A program made the position numbers and the translations under genes. This document shows, in pieces, positions 13,502 through 25,479 of a stretch of DNA of 64,000 bases. How positions within the stretch are numbered: the stretch's first letter is position 1; each line of letters begins with the position of its first letter. The notes under the pieces were generated by a model. It ran no database searches. It saw nothing but the letters and a program-made list of their open reading frames with translations, and had not been told where the DNA came from. The stretch comes from Uranotaenia lowii (lineage: Eukaryota; Arthropoda; Insecta; Diptera; Culicidae), in assembly GCF_029784155.1 (NCBI RefSeq), contig NC_073693.1, forward strand, positions 135,273,988 through 135,337,987, given 5' to 3'.

Positions 13502-16500
13502 GGCAGTACAGCACTTTTGTACATTTTTCTGTGGCGACGAATTTAAAAACAAAATTCCTGAATGCTTTTTCTATGTGTTGCGAGTTATTAACTATTTTCT
13601 GAAAAGAGAATATTAGAATATTGATTTAAATGAACAAAGGGTCTCGAAAGTGTCGATACACTAAGGCGAACATATTCCCATCATTAGACTTGTGCTAATC
13701 ATTGTAATTTTCGAAATACTGACAGTGTCCGTCTTACCCGACTTTCCCCTACAAGATATTCAAATATCGTAGGGTCCCCTCAAAACAAAAAATAGTTTTA
13801 CAAAAGCTTTATCACATGCAGAAATTTTCGGATTGCTAAAATAGCCGCAGCTGGTTTTTTCGTGATATTGAAAATCTTAAAGTAACGTAATGGCTTACGT
13901 TTTCAAATATTTAGTCCATCCCTATACTAAATTATCTTAACTAAAATATTTATAGAACCTTTTAGCCACACAATTCGATATAAAACTGTAACTGCGCCAT
14001 TAGTTTTGTCGAACTTACATACATTCCACTGAAACCCTTACATTGACCTATACTTTGGAAGCGGAAGAAGTTCAAAGTACACACATGTTTACCATACAGA
14101 ACGAAAAATAAGTTACCAATCAGCATGAAAATTTGCATGAACGGAAACCTTGCCCGTTCCTATTCCCTGCTACCGTGGTTTAAATAAAACGTCACCAAGA
14201 TGTTTTCGTATTTTTTCGGAATTCTAAAACACCTCCTCCTAGCTCAATGCAAAGTTGTGTGATATTCAAAGTAGGTAGGAACCTAGTCAGATGTCACTGG
14301 TTGGTTTTCCTGTTTTCTGGTCGTTTTCGTGGTGCCGCCGGCCGGTTTGTTGTAAGCACAGCACGCATGCATTACGAGCAACACCCGACTTTTACATTAA
14401 GTAGAGTAGCTATTTTTAAATAATGTCCCTCGAACTGCTACCGGGATCAACGGGAATGATTTAATTTAACAAATAACATCACGTGAGAGAAAATAAAATT
14501 TAAAAATTAAAGTTTTCTGAATTCAACGATAACTCTAATTCGTGCCACGCTTTTAAAATAGAATGGCAAGTCCAAACGACCGTTCCTTATCACCAATCCG
14601 GATGGAAAATTTTCACTTCATGAACCCTTCTTCAATAAGTTAAGAAGTCCAGTTGACCGAACCCGACCATCTGTTCTCTATATGGTATACTACGGTATGG
14701 AATGGTACGATGCGACATTTTTCGTGTTTATTATTTTCTGCTGTCAACTGCATTCGAAATTGTGCCCATCGGCATATCAAGCCAAGTTATAAAGGGAGAA
14801 ATGTCCACTGCCGCCTGCCTTCACTCGAATTCGAATTGTTGTGTTTCATACATGTTGATGTGTGTGATGTGCTCCTGCCCTGACTGGAAAATTGTCATAT
14901 CAAAACATTTGGACCAACGTTTGTTTTGCTTGTAGGTCAATCGATGGATGCGACAAGTGCTGGATTGCAGGTCACTCATAATCCAAGACATATAAGATTG
15001 TTTAAAACCTTCAGCTAATCTTTCTTGAAACTGGACATTCGTGATTAAAAGCTATACATAGGGCTTAATTTAGTCTTTTATGAATAAATTGTAAGTGGAA
15101 GTGCAGGTTTTTGTGTATTTCCTTTCCCCAATGTGCGCTATTCCCTCCAAATGTTAGAAATTTGAAGCCATAAGAGTTTGAATTAATGAATCTTGCCTTT
15201 GAAATTTATATTTCTAAATCCAAATTTCAGATTCAAACAAGTCCAGAGCAAATTTGAAATCCTTTAATTGGCACTTGAAGTTAAAATATCACAATGAAAA
15301 AAAAAACAATTTAAAAATATAATGATATTCCGTATAAAAGCTTGTATGCCACAAAAAATGCATACCTCCACAAAATCGAAAGCTCCAGTTATGGTAAATC
15401 GATAATTTGAAAAAAAAATCTTTAGTACTAAGGTGAGATAATTCCCAGCTATCATAGTTTGTTGCTCTGTGCAAACAGTTTGTTTTTATATCCATGTTTG
15501 AATATTCAATCAATTTATAGAATTTTTAAGAAAATGCCTATTTATTTATTCTCTCCATCGAGTTTTTCAAAAAATTCGAAAAAAAAGAGAGTGACAAAAA
15601 AATTGATATTTGTTCGGGCAGTCGATTGAGAACTCAGATTCAGAACGTCGGATCAATCAATCATTCATTCAGAAGTCGAATTCAAAATGCTGATAAACAA
15701 TTCTGATACGAAATGATACGATGGAATACAAATAAGATCAACGCACAGAAACTAGGAATCGAAATTCAAAATCCTGTACCCAGTACCGAAAACGGATTCA
15801 GAAAAAATAGATTGAATATCATTCCCAAAAAAACATACGGATTAAGAATCGAAGAAGGATCTCATTTGTCTAAGGCATAAGTCGTTGAATATAGCCGCAA
15901 GCAAATAAAAAAGCGAAGTCTGTTTTTGGAAGTAAAAATTAACAGAATAACAGATCATGCAATTCAAATCAAACATCTAGAATTCTTAGTTTGAAATCGA
16001 AAATTTGAGTTAAAAACTTAAACTCAAAAATTTAATTTGGAAATTAAATTTGAATTCAATTTTGAAATTTATGGATCATAATTTTAAAACCACATTCCTG
16101 CCTGCGAAAAAAAAAATTCGAAGTTTCAAGTATGAGTTTTAATGTAATATTCAGTAGAAGAACAGAATCAGCTTTTACTTATTTATCTGGTTCACTGAAT
16201 GATTAGAGTTCTGATTAAAAAGAAAAACCTTAATTTTCCTTGTAATCAAAATAGAAGAATTTAGTTATATTTTTTGCATAACAGATATCAAATTATGTTG
16301 TTTAAAAATTTAAAGATTTGGCAGGATAAAATTAGATAAACGATCTCAATTTATTTTTCTCATTTCCTTTTAATCATGATTATGATAGGTAATTGTAGAA
16401 TTAAAATATTATCTTTTTATGCTTTTTGAATATTTATTTTTACGTTTTTTTTACATAAATAGTTTTTCGTGAGAAATATAAACTTTCGAAAATAGATTCT

Positions 16501-16892
16501 ATATTCTTTCAAATGGTGATTAAGATTGGTATTAAGAATCCCTTAGTAAAAAAATTAAGAACACTTACTTTCATCGATTATCGAAATCTTATAATTTGCA
16601 TCAAAATCTGGTGAACTAAGCTTCAGTTTTCAGAAGTTTTCCCAAAAGTATCCGGGCCGGGCAATTTTATTTAAAACGGGGCAAAATCTGGGCATTCTAT
16701 TTCCAAATTTTCAAACAAAAATTCGGGCAATATCCGGAAAAATTTGACAAAAATCCAGGAACTGTTCTACAAAAATCAAGGAGAAAAACTTTTCAATCAT
16801 TTCAATCATTATTTTTTCATTGGAAAACCTAACCTGATTTTTAATCGTATTGGGGGTGATTTTACAAATTTGAAAGAACTTTAACTTTGATA
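13502..16892. other. Unassigned AT-rich intergenic DNA
   Basis: No gene is recognised; open frames are short. A GC-richer patch at about 14280-14370 has no feature I can name. A CCGGGCAA-type block at 16645-16745 resembles 6815-6920. Confidence 0.4.
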
Positions 16893-17152
16893 TGAGGCCC
16901 TTAGAGCCAAAGAGGTATAAGTGACAAAATGGTCGATTTTGAGTTAATGATTGCACACGATTTTTCATGTTTCAAACTATATTTGGTATTTTTTTCAGAT
17001 TTTTTATGTTTTATTTACATACTTTTACGTTTCAAAGCAAAAAACAAATTTTCGAAAAATATATGGAAAATTGCCAAACACAACAACTTAAAAGCGTGTT
17101 TTCTCGAAATAAGCTTTTATGCACTTATACCCCTTTGGCTCCAAGGGCCTCA
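16893..17152. mobile_element. Short TA-flanked MITE
   Basis: Long terminal inverted repeats of about 33 bp start TGAGGCCCTTAGAGCCAAAG on the left. The right-hand complement starts TGAGGCCCTTGGAGCCAAAG. TA lies on both sides (16891-16892, 17153-17154). The length is 260 bp, with no coding capacity. This is typical of a mariner-type MITE. Confidence 0.75.
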
Positions 17153-17159
17153 TATCTAG

Positions 17160-18314
17160 TGAATAAACGTTCATTTTGAAAGAGTGAAGAGGGAAGGAGA
17201 GATAAGGATGCGGGACGCTGTTCCTTTTCCTTCAATTTGATCTCATTTTACTCAGTTTGAGGTGATTTGAAGAATGTCAAAATTAAAGAAGAAATTTAAA
17301 CTTTTTAACCCATTTTATAAAATGGTATTTTCACTACAAACCTATTTTATATTGTAACTTTTTTTTATATTCTTTGATACAATTTCAACCATGCGAATCT
17401 TTAATTTCCCGTGCGAGAAAACGTTGATAAAAGGTGATTTTCGTATTTAGTATCCCAGGAAGTTAGAAAAAAATTACTAATGAGCTCATAAAGGAATGTC
17501 TCGTTATAAATGTCTTTTTCTAAATGAAAATAATACACTTGTTGTTGAATAGAAGAAAATTTTCAGCAATTTATTTATCTATTTTTCCTGAACTCCTTCA
17601 TATCAGTGCAGTGTAATACTCACGAAATTTTAATGATTCTCATTTTGAGATATTTGAGATAAGTTTTTGATTTTAATTGCTATGAACAACTGATTTTAAA
17701 ACACTGATATTTTCTTATTGTTCTTATCGTTATATTTTCCAGAATAGTGATTCGAAAATATCATGTTGTTCTGATCTATTCTGAAATTATGTGGTTAAAA
17801 ATTTATTTCTAAATCTGAATGAAATTCGGGCGTAAAATAAAGAAATTTCTATATTAAAAAACTTTATATAATCTGAAAAGCATGAAATCAAATTTAAACC
17901 ATTTGTTTAGAATAGTAACAAATTTGCAATCAAGAGGGTATGAATAAAATGAAAAATTGTTTTTAATTTCTTTAAGGGCACAATATTCCCAATATTTTAA
18001 AACGGAATAATTTAAAAAATTAAATCATTGATCAATTTTGAAAGCATAAAGAAACAAAAATCACTGTGGTGCAAAAAATTTAAGAGCTGATTTATACTTA
18101 TTTAGGAGCGTTGAACCATTATTGCATTTTTTAAATGTAAAATGTGACAGAGACATTTAAAATAAAAGGTTTTGGTCAAATGATCAACTTCCTCGATGAC
18201 AGCGAGTAATTAGGACTTCTGAGAAAAAGTTACAAATGTTTTCTCTCTTTTTTTTTACAGTTCTACGAAAATACAAGAATTTCGCCAAATTTCAAAGAAA
18301 TTTTAAACCAAAAT
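17160..18314. other. Unassigned AT-rich intergenic DNA
   Basis: No gene, RNA or structured repeat is recognised. Confidence 0.4.
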
Positions 18315-19392
18315 CAGGGTGGCCACCCATTTGGGAAAAGCGGGAAATGCGGGAAAATGACGGGGATTGAAATCCACTGAGAAAATGCGGGAAAAATCCG
18401 GGAATTCTTTCGAAAAGTTGGGAATTTTTGGCTCAGTGAAATTTGGTTCAATGAAGTTTGGTCGAAACAAGTAGAAATGGATTGACAGTTGATCACCAGT
18501 CTATTTCAAATTGACTTCGACCGATTTCTACCAGGTCGAAACGGATCCTCCCTCCGAGTTGAATCGGTTTCGACTAGTTTCAACTTGCTTTTTCAAATAA
18601 GAGGAAAAAAAGATGAAGAAAAACCATCCAAATTTTAAATGGAGTTTTTTCATCGATTTCCTGGTCGACGGTATTCGACGTTGTTGTTAAAGCTGTAGAT
18701 GATAATTTGCTGGGGCCAAAATTGATTTTTTTTTTGTTACGGCCGCTTCGACTAATGAGTCATTTTTACGCGAGAATCAGACAGAAGCACCGATGGTTCC
18801 GTTTCTTTTTGATGATTTAACCGGGCTTGTAAGAGCATTGTTGGAAAACATTGGAAAGCCTGAACGAATTAACGTAAAATCAAAAACACTTGTTGGAATT
18901 GAACTCTCAAAAATAAATCTTTTACCACCTGGAAGCGTAGAAATTGGATTCTCAATGTGCTATCTGACGCTCAGAGAGAGGCAAGCTTGATGGACGAAAA
19001 AATTAAAATACTTAAAAATATCTGAGAAACAAATAATGTGGATAAACGGTTCTCAAAAAACTTTTAATGAAGAATCCCTTTTTCTTTTATGAACAATCTT
19101 ATTTTTTCGACATTTTCGACTCGAGTGACATAGTTTCAAAATAAAATAAAAAGTCCAGCGTATCAATCTAAGGATTTGTCTTTTAATTGGTAAAACTAAC
19201 CAAAAAACCATTGAAAGATCATTTACCACTAAAAGATAGCTCTATCGATTTTCGTTTATATAGTTTCAAGAATAAGTATTCGTAATTTTGTTCGGTTTTC
19301 TGTTTTATAAAATCGGGAATTTCGTGAGGCCATGCGGGAAAAAGCCGGGAAAAATGCGAGAAATCAAAAATTGATTATGAGTGACCACCCTG
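18315..19392. mobile_element. hAT-like element with GCGGGAAAA subterminal repeats
   Basis: Ends CAGGGTGGCCACCCA (18315) and the complement CAGGGTGGTCACTCA (ending 19392) are CAGGGTG-type hAT-like termini. Both ends carry repeats of the word GCGGGAAAA (18338-18400, 19333-19360). The flanks differ, but shifting by one base gives a 6-of-8 match (CCAAAATC and GCTAAATC), compatible with a decayed 8-bp duplication. The interior keeps a possible fossil coding block at 18793-18990. Confidence 0.65.
18793..18990 (+). pseudogene. Fossil transposase-associated fragment
   Basis: A 65-codon open frame beginning MVPFLFDDLTGLVRALLENI and continuing KPERINVKSK lies inside a hAT-like element. The opening resembles, from memory only, a conserved block of insect hAT-related zinc-finger transposase-like proteins. 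The frame is short and has no DDE or BED motif, so it would be an internal remnant. Its position inside CAGGGTG-type termini supports the reading. Chance similarity cannot be excluded. Confidence 0.35.
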
Positions 19393-19399
19393 CTAAATC

Positions 19400-20280
19400 A
19401 ATCTCAGATATTTTTGAAAACAAAACGTTTTGCAGTCTTCTATAAATTAAAATCTTTAATATAAAATATGCCCTTTTGTGATGTCAGAAATAACATAGTT
19501 ATATCATTTCCAATTGCATTTTAAAAAAATTACTGAATCACATTTTTGTTGTTACATTATTGTTTCGTTCAGCTGCAATTAAGTTCAAAATGTCTAAATT
19601 TTAAAGTTAGACTAGCCAAAGCCCCAAAACTAGAGGTTATAGACAAAATCTGATGAAATATTCGAATTCATGGCCAAAATCTTTAGAAACAGTTATTAAA
19701 ACATTTGTACCAAAATAGCTGTTCTCTTATGTATATAGTTGATACTAAAATTTAATGTAGAGCCTCAATCAATTGCATATGAAATAATCAATTTTTTTGT
19801 CATATCTGAAACTGAATTGTAACTTTTAAATTTAATTCACTGCGTGAATGATTGAATTTCAAACTCATATAAATTTCAATGATATAATTTATTCTCGAGT
19901 TTCAAAACCAATTTTTCAATTATGGCTTATAATGAAGTGAAAATCTGATTTACGATAGTGATTAAAAATTTAAGCTTTTATTTAAATTCATATACTCGTT
20001 TTTATTTTGAATTCAAACACTCAGAGAAATCTTGGTGTTTGAACCATTAAAACTTTTTTTTTTACTTTATTCATTTATTTGCAGCTGAAGAAGTCTTACA
20101 AACTGTTGCCAACTACTTAAAAAGCGGAATTATAAAGTGTGTAAGCATTACCATATTCTAATCATAAATAATAATTTTATTCGGGGTGGATTCTAGAGTA
20201 TACAATATTCAATTAAATTAATAAACGTTTTCCGGGGAAAAAATAAGCGGTGTGAAAAAATCCTTTTAGGAAGGGAAATC
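19400..20280. other. Unassigned AT-rich intergenic DNA
   Basis: Nothing recognisable; only short open frames. Confidence 0.4.
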
Positions 20281-20282
20281 GC

Positions 20283-20450
20283 GCACATCTTTTACACGAA
20301 TTATTTTAGAAGTATCACCTTTGCGTAACTAAACCGTTCCGTTCGCGTACCAAGCGTATTCAAAGTTGTGTTCCTTTTGGTATTTCCGTGCAGCTCTCAA
20401 GAGTTGTTGGTTGGCCACAGTTAAGCGATGGTGAAAATATTTTGATTTTG
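20283..20450 (-). pseudogene. Fossil of a retroelement ORF1 C-terminal (FP-like) domain
   Basis: The minus strand reads HRLTVANQQLLRAARKYQKE, then FEYAWYANGTV, a stop (TAG), then LRKGDTSKIIRVKDVRDF in the same frame. The pattern 'T-x-x-N-x-x-L-x-x-A-x-x-x-K ... Y-x-W-x-x-x-G-x-V-x-x-R-K' is the C-terminal domain shared by insect non-LTR retrotransposon ORF1 proteins and the FP protein of baculoviruses. It is a short decayed piece; the open frame upstream (20450-20547) does not look homologous. No RT sequence is adjacent. Confidence 0.6.
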
Positions 20451-20549
20451 TTTGACTCAAAAAATATTCTATCGAAACAAACTCTTTTTTATTTGATACA
20501 ATGTATTGTGAGTTTGATTCTAAAGAAAAATTTTTGAAACAAAGCATTT

Positions 20550-23500
20550 ATTTTTTGGTTTAAAAAATACTTTGAACCAAAGAATTTGTTTTATTTTCAA
20601 AGAGAAAAAAATTCTTTCAAATAAAGGAAAGCAGATTAAAAACAATGGATTTTTTATTTGTCCCAGAATCAAAGTAATTTTCCTTCGTTTGGCCACTAAA
20701 CTAAGGATAATTCCTTTGTCCTAAAAAACTTTTTCGCTGCGTGAAGCTTGTTACAATATTTTGATTTTTATTCTGAATTCATGATTTTTCTCCAATTGTA
20801 AAAATATTCAAAACTACAAAATACCTATTCAGCAACTTACGATAAAAATTAGCAACAATGAGTTTTTTTAATTGTTTGATTTGCTTGTTTCAAAAAATGT
20901 GTAAGAACATCAGAGCAATTGCCGACTCTCTCTCCATCAAAAATGTTCCAATATAAATATTTTATCAAAAAAGTTGGCCGTTCGCCAACGTATCTTTTAT
21001 TAGTTTCATACTCCTTCGAGTTTAGTTAATTTTTTATTCCTTCGAGTGAATTTTTTGAATGATTTTTTATATGTTCTCTTATTTAATGTTTGGCATTTTA
21101 GCGAATTATGAAATTCAAAAAAGAATTGTTAGGACTGGGATTGGTCGATCTTTCAACTCAGATTTTCTATTTTTCGGATCGAATCTTGGTATGAAGAAAA
21201 AAAAAACAATTAGTTTGGTTCGTTTTTGATTCGATCTTTCGATCTTTTGGATTCTTTTTTTTGCTGAGTAATTTAGATCTAAATTTTAATTACCGATTCA
21301 ATGTTAAGTGCCATTTGTTGGGCATTAGGTCTATTTCGATACTCAAAATTAGATTGGCTTTTTCCGAATTTTTGTCCGGAATTTTTCAATATATTGATGA
21401 GTACCTAAATTAAAGCGTTTATAAGCGTTTATTTCTACCAAAGAATACTTCGTGTGCTTTTTTTGTTCTTCTTAAACAAAAAGTTTTCTTTTTTTTTTTT
21501 GTTAAAAATGGATAAGATCGATCTATCAGAGATCGATCCTCAAGCTTTGATTTTTTAGGTGGATCTATCTTGGAGAACTATCTATCTTTTCCTGAAGATC
21601 TGAAAACTGAATGGAAAATCTGACAGTGTTACTAATTTCTTTTCATGAAAAAAAGAATGCTCTGTTTGGGACGTTATAACGTTTTTCTCACTACACCTAC
21701 CGCTTTGCCGTCTTCGACAAAGTTGTAGCCAGGGAGTTTACCAGTAAGCTCCATATCATTTGGAATTTCATTTGCATTTCGTGAGAAACAAATATTTAAG
21801 AAAACACAAAAAAGTTCCATTCTCCGCACAAATTTTAAATCAAAACCCGGTTATCTAAATCTCATTTTAAAAAAAAACAGCAAAGATTATGTTGTTATTT
21901 TTGACCAAAAAAGAAAGTTTTTAGATTACAGGCGTTTTGAAATTCGGATAACGTTCCAGCCTCCAAGATTTTTTTACGTTTCCTTTAGTACGGCATTCAA
22001 TGCTATATTTTAAGAATCTGAGAACATTTCTTACAGCTTTCTCACATTTTTTTTATTTTTTAGCAACCGAAACAGTTTGAAAATGGTTTATTTTGATCAT
22101 TACAATGTGGCCTGTGTAAAGCCGTTGGAACCTTGAACAAAGCAACTATAACAAGTACATAAATTTTTTAGTGTGGTTATAAAATGCCTTCGAGAAACCG
22201 CAGTAATACCTTGTTATTATTAGTTGCACCAGCTAGTAGGTAGGTACTGGATAGACGTATCACTCCCTATTTAGGTTTTTCCAAACCAATCGCTAGCACT
22301 CCTCCTTTCATCGTTCTCCATTTACAGCCGAAGGTTACAGGAATTGGTCTTCGATGGAGGTGGATTGCCTCCGTCTTAGATTTTCCGTTCTCAGCTGATT
22401 TTCTTCGCTACCGTTCTTGGAGTTGTCCCTTCAGTTCGACTAGTTTTGTCCGAGAGCTAAATAATTATACGGCAAATTATATGTAGAGTATTGCCTTTCG
22501 ACTCGGCAACTTAGTTCTATTTTTAATAGGCCCAAGCAACACACTTCGGCTTGCATGTGTGACAATGTAGATATTTGCATATTCATAAAAAAAATAATGC
22601 GTAGGAGTGCAGCCACACTCTCTATAGAGCACACAGGTATTTTTGGGAGATCGTTTAAAAACTATCGTGGATTTTCTTTCAATTGGACCATGAACACGAT
22701 GTCTGGTGTAGGTGTAGATAGTTTCGTTTGCCGTTGTTTACAGGAAATTATTTGGCGGTAATTCACTCACTAGATGAATCAGCGCCGCTAGGTGGTGATT
22801 TTTGTTGAGTGAGATGTTTTGTGAAAAGATGAATGAAAAAGGTATGCCGGGCGTATGTCTTGCGGCAGGTATTTCAATGAATAAAACGTCACGCGACCGA
22901 TACAAATTTGGCACTGACAGGTACTAGACAGAAGTACAGTTCTATATTTATAAGATTTTTTATTCTCTAATTTTAATTATTCAAAAAGTAATAATCAACG
23001 TCAACAAAGGTTTTATTACGAAGATATAGTCCCATGTAATACAGGCAACGCAAAGTAACGCAACCACCATCAAAAGCGGACCAAGAACGCGAGTGGTTTC
23101 CGGATAACAACAACCAGCAGCAAATGAAAATCGGCGCGACCTAAATCATCCGCGGATGTGTTGCTGCTGGTGGTTTTTCGGGATGATTTTCCGCACTCCC
23201 GTCCATCCATATCGGCTAGCTGGCTGACTGGCGTCCATTCGAATTGTATAATATAAACCGCGGAATATTTTGGGTGTTTTTTTAATCACTCTTTTCGCCA
23301 GTTTGGTGCCACCAAACGTCGGAACGAAAATAGAACATTTCGGCTGCTTCTGCGTTTTTTTTTCGTGCCCTCTCTCTTCTCTAGGCTGACTATGGTGTTC
23401 GCATTTACTTGAGGAAAACTGAATTTGCAAATGGTAGTGGTTCTCATGAAGTTGTACCGTTGATGTGTAGTAAATTAATTAAATTTACAAAACATCTGCT

Positions 23501-24700
23501 GATTTGGATAATCGACTATTAAAATACACAAAAACTATAAAATTATGCATAACAAAAGCAGCAAAACTTACTTATACGAGGTAACGCGAGGAAACTCAAA
23601 TATGCTGATTTCCGATAGATTTCTCAAAAAATAGACAAGAGACAACCGGTTTTGAGGTTTCCTCCTCGGAAATCTTTTTTTATTTACGAGTTGACGGTTG
23701 AAACATGTAACAAGATCAACGTTTTTACACCAACAACTGCACCCAAACAAAATATTGGCGCTTATTCTGCGAGGTGCGTGACCTATTTCGCAGGGGTGAC
23801 TCGATAGAAAAAAAGTGGAAAATCAAAGAATTATTTGAAAATCATGAACAATGAGGTAGAATGGTGACCCATTCCTTTCATGTGTGTTTTTTCAAAAACA
23901 AATTATTCCCGCATAATCAGTATCATAAAATGACCGTTTATATATGTAATTAACTTAAATCAATTAAATAGGAAAGTGATCAGCATACACCATTGTGATA
24001 CGACCACAACGGGTTCCAAACGACCCTCGTGTTTAGTAAGTTCACTACGATGATCAAATGAAATTGTCGAACATAAATCATTACTTTCAATAAGTTCAAC
24101 GAGTAAATCGTCTAAACGCAAACAGCGTCCAGAAGAACCAGAAAGGCGTCAAAAGCGTCGCCGTGTTATTGAAGCTTATTTACATACTTACCCGTCATAC
24201 AAGTGAGGTTACCCATGAATTAGTAAACAAACTGAATTATAACCGAAATATTGTTTAGGAACGCATCACGATAAGCCGCGTACAACATTTAGAAGAATCG
24301 AAAATAGAGTACCTAGAATAGAGAAAAACAGTAAACGTAAGTAAAAAATGGAAATGTTAACACAGCAAATCATTGCAGGATTTTTTTAATATATCTCATA
24401 TTAAAAAAAAACGGAAACAACTCTACTTCATTCTTCCAAAAACGACAACCATCCTAGATGCATCATGATTCAAATCACACAAAACCTACGGAAAAGGGAT
24501 TTTTTTCACACATGTTTTATGTGATTTTGAAAATTAATTTTTTGTTGGAAAAAGTGGTTATTGGGAAAACTTTTACCAATTTTTTTTTAAATATACGGAT
24601 GAATTTGTTTTGAATTGTATTTTTAATACGTTACGAAGCCAAAAAACACTGCTTCATTTTGTAGAAAAAAGAATTTGTTTGTTTTGAAATGCGAACAAAA
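20550..24700. other. Largely unrecognised intergenic DNA
   Basis: No gene is recognised. A patch at about 21665-21790 contains CTTTGCCGTCTTCGACAAAG, which I believe is a dispersed mosquito-type repeat. A GC-richer patch at 23050-23420 carries a 94-codon minus-strand frame (23146-23430) without motifs. It could be a promoter or exon, but no splice or family evidence decides it. Confidence 0.35.
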
Positions 24701-25400
24701 ACAGTCGGAAATGAGTGAATTCACGTCACAAAAAAGGAAACTTATAATATTACGAGAAAACTTTGACCATTTCTGGCATAAAAAATGAGATCTTCTTTGA
24801 AGATAATAAGACGATTCTAAAACACTAAATTTTATAGAAATCGATTAGAATCTAGCTGAGTTACAACAGCACGAATGAGTGAATTCACGTCACCAAAAAA
24901 TTTTTTTTTTGTAAAATTTATTTGGAAAATATGCTCTAAAAGAGCGGATTTTTACAATTCGAACATAATTTAGTTGATTATTTAATAGATTTTACAATTA
25001 TCAATGGGTTCAATAGGTTCGTTATTTTCAAATAAAATACAAAAAGATTGAAAAATAATTAAAAAAAAAAATACTTTTTTGGCGAATCTTTAAGTGAAGA
25101 CTGCGAGAAACAGTTATAATTTTAACGTATGATCACTCAATATTTTGCTATTCAAGTGCCAACCAAAATAAGGAAAAAAGTTAGGTGAAGATACTGAGAA
25201 TTTATGATTGTAATTCCAATCATAAAAATTACGGCGATTAAAATCATATAACAAACGATTGTAAAAGTCGGAACAACAAAATATCGTTTTTGAAAGTGCA
25301 CATAAATTTCAAGGCTCTAATAAATGGTTCAGAGTAACATGACGTGAATTCAGTCAACTACCCTGTTCTGTTTAAACAGAGTGAATTCACGTCACAACTT
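24700..25400. repeat. Repeat region with GTGAATTCACGTCAC words
   Basis: The near-palindromic word GTGAATTCACGTCAC appears at about 24716, 24873 and 25382, and inverted (TGACGTGAATTCA) at about 25340. The last copy abuts the 3' break of the LINE at 25.4 kb. It is probably a MITE or satellite family into which the LINE was joined. No coding. Confidence 0.45.
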
Positions 25401-25479
25401 CAAATAAGCATAACTTCGTTTGTTGTTGTTCAACCGAATTGTTTTTTCTACAACTCATTTCAAGACACCGATATCTTAT

